Of a stretch of DNA of 64,000 nucleotides, positions 43,682-51,411 are shown piece after piece. The translations under genes and the position numbers were made by a program. Each line of letters opens with the position of its first letter. Positions within the stretch are counted from its first letter, which is position 1. Location: positions 1-64,000 of the forward strand of contig CARUPR010000002.1 in the NCBI GenBank assembly GCA_949077035.1, in the 5' to 3' direction. The notes below the pieces were generated by a model. The model saw only the letters and a list, made by a program, of their open reading frames with translations, was not told the origin of the DNA and did no database searches. The DNA is from an uncultured Eubacteriales bacterium. Its GTDB lineage: Bacteria; Bacillota; Clostridia; Christensenellales; UBA1242.

Positions 43682-44548
43682 ATGAAAATTTCAAGTGAAG
43701 AAAAACAATTCTTAGAACTATATTCAGATAGTCATTATCAAAAACCTTCGGTGACTGTTGATGCGGTTGTTTTAAGAATGATAGACAAAGAAAGTGATAA
43801 TTATAGAAAACTGCCAGAGAAAAAACTGCAGGTGTTTTTGACATACAGAAAATATCCACCTTTTGTAAATCATTATGCGGTTGTAGGCACTTTTATTGAT
43901 TTAAACAATACTCTTGAAGAAACTTTGGATTTATGTGTCAAAAACAAAATATCTTTGGATAACTTTTATAAAGAACAACTCTTTACCTTTGGTGATAAAC
44001 AACGTGACCCAAGAACAAGAGTTTTATCAGTCAGCTATATGCTTCTGACACATAATCAAGAGCTTAACAATGGCAAATGGTTTGATTTTGATATTCAAGA
44101 AAGGGAAATTTTATCTGAAATATCTCAAGAAGGGTATCATGTTGAAAAAGAAATCACTATCACTCTTTCAAATGGCGAGGAGGTATTGAATAATAAACTC
44201 AAATTATCAATAAAAAGCAGTGAGCTTAAAATGGAAAAGAAACTTGAGATTATCTCTTCAGACATCGCTTTTGACCATATCAAACTTATCTATTTTGCAC
44301 TTGATAGATTGAAAAATAAACTTGAATGGACAGATATTGCCTTCAATCTTCTTCCTAAAAAGTTTACCTTGACAGAACTTAAAAATTGCTATGAAGAAAT
44401 TTTGGGCACAAAACTTTTGGATGCCAATTTCAGAAGAAAGACTGCCGACCTTGTATGTCCTCTCAATGAGTATACATCTGATAAAGGTCACAGACCATCA
44501 CAACTTTTTAAGCATAATCCAAATTGGGACAGAAGATTGAATATATAA
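43682..44548 (+). CDS. nrtR: NrtR-type transcriptional regulator (288 aa)
   Basis: NrtR repressors sense ADP-ribose or related NAD metabolites through a Nudix-like domain and control NAD genes. The N-terminal half has the Nudix fold (VTVDAVVLRM, QVFLTYRKYPPFVNHYAVVGTFID) but the catalytic box is gone (LNNTLEETLDLCVKNK), as usual for NrtR. The C-terminal winged helix is recognised by DIAFDHIKLIYFALDRLKNKLEW, FTLTELKNCYEEILG, NFRRK and the closing GHRPSQLFKHN. The neighbouring divergent NAD genes carry two matching palindromes, fixing the likely targets. Confidence 0.9.
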   Translation: MKISSEEKQFLELYSDSHYQKPSVTVDAVVLRMIDKESDNYRKLPEKKLQVFLTYRKYPPFVNHYAVVGTFIDLNNTLEETLDLCVKNKISLDNFYKEQLFTFGDKQRDPRTRVLSVSYMLLTHNQELNNGKWFDFDIQEREILSEISQEGYHVEKEITITLSNGEEVLNNKLKLSIKSSELKMEKKLEIISSDIAFDHIKLIYFALDRLKNKLEWTDIAFNLLPKKFTLTELKNCYEEILGTKLLDANFRRKTADLVCPLNEYTSDKGHRPSQLFKHNPNWDRRLNI

Positions 44549-44646
44549 TTTACGAAAGATATTAAAAAAATTGTTATTAAAATTTAATATTAAAAATATA
44601 AGATAAATAATTTTTAAAAAATAAAACTTTAAAAATGGCAAAAAAA

Positions 44647-44671
44647 CCTCCCATAAAAGGGAGGCTTTTTT
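44647..44671 (+). terminator. Terminator after nrtR
   Basis: A GC-rich 6-bp stem (CCTCCC 44647-44652 with GGGAGG 44659-44664) is followed by seven T. Confidence 0.85.
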
Positions 44672-44736
44672 TAGCGTAAGTTTTATTAAATTGTTTTGAA
44701 TATTGTCAAAGTGACAATAAATTTAAGTCAAGATAA

Positions 44737-44819
44737 ATTTGCAAAATTCTTTATCAGCAATACCTTCATATTGGGGACATTTTCTTGCCCCATTTTCATC
44801 TTATGTGATAAAGGCAAAT
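44737..44819. ncRNA. Candidate structured RNA element
   Basis: ATTTGC (44737-44742) and CTTTATCA (44749-44756), separated by a 6-nt bulge, pair with the continuous arm TGATAAAG-GCAAAT (44806-44819), and inside TGGGG (44772-44776) pairs with CCCCA (44788-44792). The strand and promoter are not known, and chance pairing is possible in AT-rich DNA. Confidence 0.3.
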
Positions 44820-44887
44820 AATGTGTCAAATTGATATCTGAAATATATACAAAGTGCAAACTTAGTGATGCAAATTTGTCAAATTGC

Positions 44888-45289
44888 TTAAGCCAAAAGT
44901 GAATTTATATTGTTTTGTATCAACAAACAAAGCCTTGAATACTCAGGAATGTTTATAAGCTTCAACAGATTGGAAGATAGATTAAGGCAGATTTTTAAAT
45001 TGGCTTTTGTGGTTGGTTTTTCTTCGATAAGCTCTAAAGGGGTGGCAAATAAAGAATAATATAGATTTGAAATCATAAGCTCGGTTTCATCAAGCAGATT
45101 TAATCTTTCTTCATCTTTTTCTTCTTCCTTTATCAAAACAATGTTTTCATAAAGCTGTTGTATGGTTTGCTTTATCTCAGGCAGAAGGGTGTTTTCTGCC
45201 TGTATGGTTGTCATACTTTTAAAACCTCTCATGTTTGTAAGCTCATATTTTTGCGTGAGAATATTATAATTACAAAAAAACTTGTGCAT
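44888..45289 (-). CDS. Hypothetical helical protein (133 aa)
   Basis: No family is recognised. It has no signal peptide or membrane segment and is predicted mostly helical by composition, with amphipathic stretches (LLPEIKQTIQQLYENIVLI, LLDETELMISNLYYSLF). The shape resembles flagellin-chaperone (FliS-like) four-helix proteins, but no flagellar genes are near and this is not a firm assignment. A perfect AAGGAG site 9 nt before the first ATG supports the start. It lies downstream of the two pilin-like genes on the same strand. Confidence 0.65.
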   Translation of the reverse strand: MHKFFCNYNILTQKYELTNMRGFKSMTTIQAENTLLPEIKQTIQQLYENIVLIKEEEKDEERLNLLDETELMISNLYYSLFATPLELIEEKPTTKANLKICLNLSSNLLKLINIPEYSRLCLLIQNNINSLLA

Positions 45290-45342
45290 AGCTTTCTCCT
45301 TTACACAAGTTTTATATGATAAAATTATTAAATTTGTGATTA

Positions 45343-45729
45343 TTAAATCAGTGATATAAGCACTTTGAGAGCAGCTGCTGCAGGACCTTGAATTTGTGAA
45401 TTGCGTATCAGCGATTCATCAACTTTACCCCATGCATTTGGAATCTTCTTAAGAATTGCTGGCAGGGCAAGATTGATAAATAATACAAGCACCAAAAGAC
45501 AGGCAACACCAATTAATGTGTTTCTCAATCTGAAAAGTGCACCCTTTCTTTTTTCCTCATTTTCGCTTTTGGCAAGATTGACACCTAAAACAATTGCATA
45601 AACAGAGCCAGCACCGCCTACTACTGCCAAAATTGCATATAAAATACTTGGCAAGATTTCATAGACTTCATTCAGCCAGGCATAATTGCCAAGCCATCTA
45701 TTTACTTCAGCAAGAAGAAATTGCAGCAT
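45343..45729 (-). CDS. Small two-helix membrane protein, VirB2/TrbC pilin-like (128 aa)
   Basis: Two hydrophobic helices (SILYAILAVVGGAGSVYAIV and TLIGVACLLVLVLFINLAL) flank a short charged loop, NLAKSENEEKRKGALFRLRN. This spacing and loop are characteristic of VirB2/TrbC-like pilins and the Mycoplasma-type pilin-like conjugal proteins. No cleavable signal peptide is clear. It is a paralogue of the next gene (45868-46281). The start at 45729 is chosen because AAAGGAG lies inside the longer reading. No type IV secretion ATPase is in the window, so function is unproven. Confidence 0.65.
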   Translation of the reverse strand: MLQFLLAEVNRWLGNYAWLNEVYEILPSILYAILAVVGGAGSVYAIVLGVNLAKSENEEKRKGALFRLRNTLIGVACLLVLVLFINLALPAILKKIPNAWGKVDESLIRNSQIQGPAAAALKVLISLI

Positions 45730-45830
45730 ATCCTCACTCCTTTTAAGATATTTTATCACAATTTTTTCTTTTATGCAATCAAATTATAAGAAATTCTTAT
45801 TAATATTGAAATTTATTGAATCAAACGACA

Positions 45831-45859
45831 AAAAAAATCACATCAATTAAGATGTGATT
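45831..45859 (-). terminator. Terminator between the two pilin-like genes
   Basis: A 9-bp perfect stem (AATCACATC 45836-45844 with GATGTGATT 45851-45859) is followed on the minus strand by a T run. It sits 9 nt past the stop of the upstream pilin-like gene, so the pair is not simply one operon. Confidence 0.85.
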
Positions 45860-45867
45860 TTATCTAG

Positions 45868-46281
45868 TTACGCTTTTAAAAGTGAAAGAATAGGTTTGAT
45901 AATGCTGGTGCCACCTTCAGGTTTTTTATCAGGAACATCTAAAGCATTTGGGTCAACAAAGGCTGAAACTAAAGCAGGTAAAGCAACGTTGAATATTACA
46001 ATTAAAGCGATTGTCACACCAATTGCAATAAACACAGTGATAAGGTGTTTTTTTGCATCGTCACGCTTGCTTTGGTCTTCTGCACGAGCAAGTTGAACTC
46101 CTAAATAGATTGCATAAATTGCACCAATTGCACCAACAACACCAAGAACTACCCAAAGGACAGAACTTATTATACTAAATGTTTGTGAAAGAAGTTTTCT
46201 TGTGTTGTCATCACCTTGAAAAAATTTATTAAAATAAGCTGCCCAACTAGTTACAATTTGTTTAGCAAGTAAAAGATTCAT
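45868..46281 (-). CDS. Small two-helix membrane protein, VirB2/TrbC pilin-like (137 aa)
   Basis: Same architecture as its neighbour: helix VLWVVLGVVGAIGAIYAIYL, loop GVQLARAEDQSKRDDAKKH, helix LITVFIAIGVTIALIVIFNV, then a polar tail. The shared features are the AIYLG/AIVLG motif and the KR-rich loop. The start at 46281 follows AAGGAGG; the longer frame would contain that site. A pilin or membrane-pore role is inferred from topology only. Confidence 0.65.
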   Translation of the reverse strand: MNLLLAKQIVTSWAAYFNKFFQGDDNTRKLLSQTFSIISSVLWVVLGVVGAIGAIYAIYLGVQLARAEDQSKRDDAKKHLITVFIAIGVTIALIVIFNVALPALVSAFVDPNALDVPDKKPEGGTSIIKPILSLLKA

Positions 46282-46607
46282 TTTTCCCTCCTTTTTATTT
46301 AAAAGCGTTTTGCTTTTCAATTACAATCTCATATTAACATATTTAATTTAAAAAAGTCCAACGATTTTAAAAGGTTTTTTTATTTTTTTTTAATATTATA
46401 TATTTATCCTTATCTTTTTATACAAAATGTGCAAAAATATGCCTTAAAAAGAAATTTTTGGGGCAATAGCAGTAAGTTTTTCTACTTGCAAAGCAATTTT
46501 TAAGGACATTTTTAATTTGGTTCTGGCTTCATTTTTATGAAAAAAAAGATAAAAACAACCCCAAAATGAGGCTGCTTTTATCTCTCTTAAAATTATGTGG
46601 CAAATGA
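46282..46607. other. Intergenic region, 326 bp
   Basis: It holds a long inverted repeat (CCTTAAAAA 46442-46450 with TTTTTAAGG 46497-46505) enclosing a small inner hairpin (AGTA 46471-46474 with TACT 46483-46486), and the terminator at 46541-46582. The part next to the pilin gene is AT-rich leader. No ORF is supported. Confidence 0.55.
46541..46582 (-). terminator. Terminator of the small Cys-peptide gene
   Basis: A long imperfect stem (46548-46562 with 46568-46582) is followed on the minus strand by a run of seven or more T. Confidence 0.7.
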
Positions 46608-46793
46608 TTAGAAAAATAGATTATTTTGACCAGGGCAGGTGTTTTGGTGGCAACAAGAATTGTTCCAACCATTGTTTCCATTTCCTAAAGCCAGCAAGAG
46701 AAGAAGCAAAAAGTTTGTGTTGGTGTTCAGATTTGTGTCAGTTGCATTTGTAATCACAGACAAAAGCAGTGCAAATAAAATTTGATTGTTCAT
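46608..46793 (-). CDS. Small hydrophobic peptide with Cys/Asn-rich tail (61 aa)
   Basis: No family is recognised. A hydrophobic start (MNNQILFALLLSVITNAT) and a second Leu run (FLLLLLLALG) precede a tail rich in Gly, Asn and Cys (SCCHQNTCPGQNN). The composition recalls small spore-coat or membrane peptides and, loosely, the Cys/His-rich N-terminus of the collagen-like protein at 54058. The start at 46793 follows GGAGG directly. Monocistronic with its own terminator. Confidence 0.65.
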   Translation of the reverse strand: MNNQILFALLLSVITNATDTNLNTNTNFLLLLLLALGNGNNGWNNSCCHQNTCPGQNNLFF

Positions 46794-46955
46794 AGTTCCT
46801 CCTATTTTACAAAATATGGCAATCTTCGACAAAATAATTATAAGAATCATTTTGCTTCTTCTTTGGTTTTTTGTCACAATATATATGAGTAATTTTGTAT
46901 CGAATGTGAAATTTCGATATTCCTTAATATTTATGAAAGGGAAGGGGAATGTGTG

Positions 46956-47306
46956 ATGGAAAGAGATGAAAAAATGGAAAAATTTTTATTGCTTACAGAG
47001 AGAAATAGGCGAGAGATTCTTTCAGCTTTGCCACAGGAGCGAGAGATATCAAAACTTGCAGATTATTTTCAAAACTTTTCTGACCAAACAAGAATCAAGA
47101 TTTTGACTTGTTTGTCTATGATGAATATGTGCGTCAATGATATTTCAACAGTGCTTGGAATAAATCAGACCACCATTTCGCATCAATTAAAACAACTTAA
47201 GGACCAGAATTTGGTTGCCTATAAAAGAGAGGGAAAAATTCTTGTATATTATCTGCTTGACAACAGCGTCAATGATATGATGATGTATGCTATCAATTCT
47301 TTTTAA
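46956..47306 (+). CDS. ArsR-family winged-helix regulator (116 aa)
   Basis: The winged helix covers residues about 35-110: SDQTRIKILTCLSMMNMCVNDISTVLGINQTTISHQLKQLKD, then the wing LVAYKREGKILVYYLLD. The alpha-3 metal motif of ArsR/SmtB sensors (ELCVCDL) reads NMCVNDI, with only one cysteine, so classical metalloid sensing is doubtful. The N-terminal 30 residues are charged. The ATG at 46956 is taken; a GTG one codon earlier is also possible. Its target is not evident; it precedes the 154-residue gene and queH. Confidence 0.85.
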   Translation: MERDEKMEKFLLLTERNRREILSALPQEREISKLADYFQNFSDQTRIKILTCLSMMNMCVNDISTVLGINQTTISHQLKQLKDQNLVAYKREGKILVYYLLDNSVNDMMMYAINSF

Positions 47307-47375
47307 TAAATTTTTCATAGTGCTTTTATGTTGACATTTTTTTGTAAAAATGATATAAAAATCTAAGGAGAAATT

Positions 47376-47840
47376 ATGAAAAGAGTTATATTATCATTAA
47401 ATGAAATGTCTTTTGAATTGCCAAAGGGTTGGAGCATAACAAAGGACAAATACAAATTATCCAATGGTCAAGGTTTTTTAAATAAAGAAAACTATCTTTC
47501 AGAAAGCGGAAGGGTGATTTCATTCTTTGAAATTCATCGCGACCCTGAAGAGTTTTTTGAATATTATCAAAAGCTGTTGAAGGATTATAGTCATGTATCG
47601 GATGATTTTACAAAGGAAAGACAGCTTACATTGCAGTTTAATGACTTTGAATTTCCTGCCTATATCATAAAAGGCATCAATGATAAAGTGATTTATACTT
47701 TGCAGGTTTTTATCGATTGTGGCGACTGTTTGGGTTGCTTTATGGTTATGATTGAAAATTTTGCAACAAGCTTTAAGGAAATGATGAAAATTGATGAAGG
47801 TGTTAAAGCTGTTACTCAAATATTAAGGACGATTGAATAA
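47376..47840 (+). CDS. Hypothetical protein (154 aa)
   Basis: No confident family. An alpha/beta protein without signal or membrane segments, beginning ILSLNEMSFELPKGWSI, which recalls the start of the PsbP/DUF1795 fold. A CGDCLGC motif sits near residue 115. RBS AAGGAG. Its stop overlaps the queH start (TAATG), so the two are translationally coupled, and a function next to queuosine synthesis or a shared regulator is possible. Confidence 0.6.
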   Translation: MKRVILSLNEMSFELPKGWSITKDKYKLSNGQGFLNKENYLSESGRVISFFEIHRDPEEFFEYYQKLLKDYSHVSDDFTKERQLTLQFNDFEFPAYIIKGINDKVIYTLQVFIDCGDCLGCFMVMIENFATSFKEMMKIDEGVKAVTQILRTIE

Positions 47841-48376
47841 TGAAAAGGATGCTTTTACATAGCTGTTGTGCCCCTTGCAGCACCGCTGTAATTGATGTGC
47901 TTAAAAATGATTATCAGTTGACAATATTTTATTATAATCCAAACATTGACACTGATGAGGAATATAAGCATAGGTTAAGCGAGCAAAAAAGATATTGCAA
48001 AGAGCTTGGCATTGATGTGATTGAAGAGGGGTATAATAGCCAGGACTTTTTAGACAGAGTGGTTGGTCTTGAAAATGAGCCAGAAGGGGGCGCAAGATGT
48101 CCTGTTTGTTTTAGGCTTAGACTTGCCAGGACTGCTCAAAGAGCAAAAAAAGATGGTTTTGACTGCTTTGGCACCACACTTTCTGTTTCGCCTCATAAAA
48201 ATGCAGAAATGCTTAATTCAATTGGGAAATCGGTGGAAGAGGATGAAGGCATTGAATTTATTGAAGGAAATTATAAAAAGAAAGACGGATATAAAAAGAG
48301 CATAGAATTTTCTAAAAAATTTGGATTGTATAGACAAAATTACTGTGGATGTAAATTTTCAAAAGAGGGGAGATAG
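47840..48376 (+). CDS. queH: Epoxyqueuosine reductase QueH (178 aa)
   Basis: Last step of queuosine synthesis in tRNA: reduces epoxyqueuosine, using an iron-sulfur cluster and a second metal. The cysteine sets are intact: HSCCAPCS (C9, C10, C13), CPVCFRLRL, and the C-terminal NYCGCKFS. TLSVSPHKN is also conserved. Replaces QueG in many Firmicutes. Coupled to the upstream gene by a 1-nt overlap and 4 nt before lepB. Confidence 0.93.
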   Translation: MKRMLLHSCCAPCSTAVIDVLKNDYQLTIFYYNPNIDTDEEYKHRLSEQKRYCKELGIDVIEEGYNSQDFLDRVVGLENEPEGGARCPVCFRLRLARTAQRAKKDGFDCFGTTLSVSPHKNAEMLNSIGKSVEEDEGIEFIEGNYKKKDGYKKSIEFSKKFGLYRQNYCGCKFSKEGR

Positions 48377-48379
48377 GAC

Positions 48380-49243
48380 TTGGAAAAAACTATAAAATAT
48401 AAATACTTTAAAAATGAATATGAAGAAAGGGTATCAAATAAGTTGTTTAAACGATTTTTGATTGCTTTATTCATTTTCTATATATTGCTGATTGTGTGCT
48501 TTCAAACATTCTTTACAAATTTTACTTATGTGACAATTTTAGGGCAAAGTATGCAGCCTACCTTAAACAAAAATCCTGTGTTTGTTGATTTTCAAGATTA
48601 TGAAACCAAACAATTTATAAGTGATGGCGTTTATGTAAAATATACTCATGATGTTGATTATAATGATATTGTCATAATTGATAACAGAGGCATAAAGGAC
48701 ACTATCATCAAAAGAACGCTTGGTCTTGCCGGTGATTATGTTTCAATTGCTAAGGTTGCAAATGAAATGGGTGGAAGTGAATATCGTTTTATGAGAAGAA
48801 AGAAAAATTCGGCGACTGTTGAAATTTTATATGAAAACTATATTCGTGATTATGAAGAGTGGAGTTTGGACCCAGAATTTGAAGCCGAAAATGGTGTTGT
48901 TTATGATAGAGAATTTTATAAAACTTTTATGGTATACAATCAATATGAATATCAGACTTTTAAGGTAAGTCTTGATGGCGGCAAAACGCAATCTGATGTT
49001 ATTTTCTTCAAAGTGCCAGAAAACCAAATCTATTATATGGGTGATAATAGAGCTCATTCAACCGACTCAAGAGATGACGGGACGATATCAACAGAAAAGA
49101 TTGTTGGAAAGGTTGTTGAAATAGTCCCTCGCGGAACTAAATTTAAGGGAAATGGCACTTGGTGGTGGAATCGAGTTGTTGGCTTTATAAATGTTGTTTG
49201 GAAAGAAATATTAAGATTTTTTGGGGCAAATGTAAGTCTATAA
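48380..49243 (+). CDS. lepB: Signal peptidase I (287 aa)
   Basis: Membrane serine protease that removes Sec signal peptides outside the membrane. One N-terminal helix (FLIALFIFYILLIVCF), nucleophile S57 in GQSMQPT, general base K111 in IIKRTLGLAGDYVS, and the box YYMGDNRAHSTDSRDDG. An insertion of about 70 residues between the Lys box and the GDNR box makes it longer than minimal SipS forms. A C-terminal Trp-rich segment (WWWNRVVGFINVVWKEIL) may touch the membrane. It starts with TTG after GGGGAGA. Third gene of the operon with queH. Confidence 0.92.
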   Translation: MEKTIKYKYFKNEYEERVSNKLFKRFLIALFIFYILLIVCFQTFFTNFTYVTILGQSMQPTLNKNPVFVDFQDYETKQFISDGVYVKYTHDVDYNDIVIIDNRGIKDTIIKRTLGLAGDYVSIAKVANEMGGSEYRFMRRKKNSATVEILYENYIRDYEEWSLDPEFEAENGVVYDREFYKTFMVYNQYEYQTFKVSLDGGKTQSDVIFFKVPENQIYYMGDNRAHSTDSRDDGTISTEKIVGKVVEIVPRGTKFKGNGTWWWNRVVGFINVVWKEILRFFGANVSL

Positions 49244-49260
49244 AAAATTTTCAAAATTGC

Positions 49261-49289
49261 TTGTAAATTTTTGAGAGTTATGGTATAAT
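49261..49289 (+). promoter_or_regulatory. Promoter of the HU gene
   Basis: A perfect -10 TATAAT (49284-49289) with a 17-nt spacer to TTGTAA (49261-49266). Confidence 0.7.
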
Positions 49290-49328
49290 ATAATCAATGG
49301 TATTAAAACCAAAAAAGGAGATTAATAG

Positions 49329-49607
49329 ATGAATAAACAACAATTTATTAAAGCTTTCGCTGAAAAAGCTCAGTTTACTCAAAAAGATGCAGGAATTGCT
49401 TTTGAGGCTATGGCAGAAACTATAGCTGACACCTTAAAAAAGGGTGAGAAGATTCAAATTGCTGGATTTGGCACCTTTTCAATGAAGACAAAATCAGCAA
49501 AAGAGGGTATCAATGCTCTCACAGGAAAGCCTGTTTCTATCCCAGAAAGAGATGTGCCAGTATTTAAATTTGGCGACAGCTTTAAAGAAACTGTTTCAAA
49601 AAATTAA
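49329..49607 (+). CDS. hup: DNA-binding protein HU (92 aa)
   Basis: Nucleoid protein that bends DNA as a dimer. NKQQFIKAFAEKA, the dimer core and KIQIAGFGTFSMK are standard, and the DNA-binding arm contains GINALTGKPVSIPERDVPVFKFG. Length normal. Own promoter, strong AAGGAG site and terminator. Confidence 0.96.
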   Translation: MNKQQFIKAFAEKAQFTQKDAGIAFEAMAETIADTLKKGEKIQIAGFGTFSMKTKSAKEGINALTGKPVSIPERDVPVFKFGDSFKETVSKN

Positions 49608-49612
49608 TAAAT

Positions 49613-49647
49613 AAAAAAGACTATGGCTTAGCTTCATGGTCTTTTTT
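49613..49647 (+). terminator. Terminator of the HU gene
   Basis: A 13-bp stem with one wobble pair (49613-49625 with 49635-49647) includes GACTATG/CATGGTC and ends in six T. Confidence 0.85.
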
Positions 49648-49740
49648 ATCGCAATTTTATAAGCAATAATTTAAAAATTATTGTTTGAAATGATTTGTCA
49701 AAAAAGCATTTTCTTTTTCTTGCATTTTAAATTAAATATA

Positions 49741-50328
49741 TTAATTTTCTTCATCTTCAAGGCAAACATAACCTTGAGGGTAAGAACAAAGCGGGCAGGT
49801 TTGCCATGCTGATTTTCGGTTTTCGCTGTGACCGCAGTTTGAACAAGTCCAAATTTGACTTTTATCACTTTTATAAAGTTTTTCGCTATCAAATTTTTCT
49901 GCCAAAAACTTTAATTTCTTTGCGTCAGCTAAATTTACCTTTGAAATGTTTAAAAGCGTTTCTTCAATTTTCTCAAAACCTTCATCATGGGCTATCTTTG
50001 CAAAATGTGGAAAGATAATTTTGCCTTCATTTTCTTCAATCTCGCTTGAAATTTGAAGACTGGTTTCAAGAAATTGTTGTTCAAAAGGATATCCCGCTTC
50101 AATATTGATATTTTCACTATCTTCTTCTATATTTTCAAGCATAATTTGATATAAGACAGAGGCATGAGCCATTTTATGTTTTGCAATAGTCTTTAGTTCA
50201 TCTGATATTGCATTAAAGCCCTCACTTACCGCTGTTTTTGCAATAAACTGATATCTTGCCCCATCTTGACATATTCCTGCAAATGCCCTTGCAAGATTTT
50301 CTTTTGTTACGCTTTGATTAAAATTCAT
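49741..50328 (-). CDS. Rubrerythrin-like protein with degenerate diiron site (195 aa)
   Basis: The ferritin-like four-helix domain and the C-terminal rubredoxin-type ribbon (CSNCG and CPLCS) are clear, with family landmarks FAGI, FPHFAKIAHDEGFE and IWTCSNCGH. Against classical rubrerythrin, the Glu of FAGE is Ile, the Glu of the first ExxH is Lys (HKMAH) and the second ExxH box is replaced by VNLAD. The IEENE pair and the first His remain. Peroxidase activity through a normal diiron centre is therefore unlikely, while the rubredoxin iron site looks intact. The start at 50328 follows GGAGGC. Monocistronic. Confidence 0.88.
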   Translation of the reverse strand: MNFNQSVTKENLARAFAGICQDGARYQFIAKTAVSEGFNAISDELKTIAKHKMAHASVLYQIMLENIEEDSENINIEAGYPFEQQFLETSLQISSEIEENEGKIIFPHFAKIAHDEGFEKIEETLLNISKVNLADAKKLKFLAEKFDSEKLYKSDKSQIWTCSNCGHSENRKSAWQTCPLCSYPQGYVCLEDEEN

Positions 50329-50488
50329 AATGCCTCCATCTAAGAAAAAATTGTTCATAGATTAGTTTGGCTTTTCTTTTTTAAATTATTCAAATAAATG
50401 GCTTTCAAATATTTGCTTTTTTTTTTAAGAAATAGTATTATAAATATATATTGCATGATTAAAATTGCATTGAAAGGTTAGGTGGCAT

Positions 50489-51217
50489 ATGGACAAAAAA
50501 CTTGAGCAGCATAATAGTCAGAGTTATCACTATGAATTTGTAGGTTATACAGATTTTAAAAAGGTTATTAAAGATTTGACATTCTTTCTTCCTTATTATA
50601 GATTTGAAAAGATTACAAAAAGACATTCTCAAGAAATTTTTTATGATATAAAAAGTCATCTGCTTGCCGATGCAGGCATTGCCATCTCAAAGTGGACAGA
50701 GGATGGTGAATCATCACTTAATATCAGAAAAATTTATAGCGTGAAAGAGCTTAATAAGCCAAGTGAAAAGTTTTTGTTTGGGATGTGCAGTTATGATGAA
50801 CAACCAAAAGACTATTCATATCAAATGGCAAGCATGATTGAAAGTTCGTTTAGAACGCCATTTTCAACCGATACAGAAAGCATTATCAAACAGACCGCAC
50901 CAATAATAGAAGTGAATATTGTTGCCGATAAATATCAGATAATTTGCGGCACAGGTTATAGGGCAGCTATGCAATACGAAACTGTTGTCTATAAGGATTT
51001 AGGAAGTGGAAAAAAAGAAGAAAGGGTGGGTATGACTTTTAAATTTCCTATTGATGAACGACCTGAAAAAGATGAAATACTTTCAATTATAGACAGAAAA
51101 ATTAAAGGCCTTGCCTTAAACAATATCTCAAGATTTGAAATTGCTAAAAAATTGTTGTTTGCAAAACCTGCAGAAAGTGCAGAAATCGCAGCGCCTCAAC
51201 CTGAAGAGCAGGAATAG
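50489..51217 (+). CDS. Hypothetical protein (242 aa)
   Basis: No family recognised. A soluble alpha/beta protein; the central part (YSVKELNKPSEKFLFGM, IEVNIVADKYQIICGTGYRAAMQYETVVYKDL) looks like an antiparallel beta meander reminiscent of CYTH-type folds, but the ExExK signature is not seen. It ends in an Ala/Glu/Pro-rich tail. The RBS AGGTGG is 6 nt upstream. Neighbours are on the other strand, so context gives no hint. Confidence 0.6.
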   Translation: MDKKLEQHNSQSYHYEFVGYTDFKKVIKDLTFFLPYYRFEKITKRHSQEIFYDIKSHLLADAGIAISKWTEDGESSLNIRKIYSVKELNKPSEKFLFGMCSYDEQPKDYSYQMASMIESSFRTPFSTDTESIIKQTAPIIEVNIVADKYQIICGTGYRAAMQYETVVYKDLGSGKKEERVGMTFKFPIDERPEKDEILSIIDRKIKGLALNNISRFEIAKKLLFAKPAESAEIAAPQPEEQE

Positions 51218-51371
51218 AAATAATAGATAATTAATCAAAATTTAATAAAATTTGCTTATTTTTAATGATTTTTGTTAAATTATCATAATTTTTTAGGTTT
51301 ATTTTAGTAAAAAAAGGAAACACATTGTCTGTGTATTATAAAAAACACTTATTTAATTCATTGAAAGAATT

Positions 51372-51404
51372 AAAAAAAAGCATATCGTTTAATATGCTTT
51401 TTTT
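51372..51404 (-). terminator. Terminator of the DUF4116 gene
   Basis: A 7-bp stem (AGCATAT 51379-51385 with ATATGCT 51392-51398) extended by A-T pairs is flanked by T runs in both directions. It lies inside the open frame of the gene as read, supporting a frameshift upstream of it. Confidence 0.8.
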
Positions 51405-51411
51405 GCAGTGA

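Larger units (their letters stand above)
44549..44887. other. Intergenic region, 339 bp, with RNA-like inverted repeats
   Basis: It holds the nrtR terminator (44647-44671), a perfect 7-bp hairpin ATTGTCA/TGACAAT (44702-44718) and a larger nested structure at 44737-44819 (listed separately). No ORF is supported. Confidence 0.6.
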
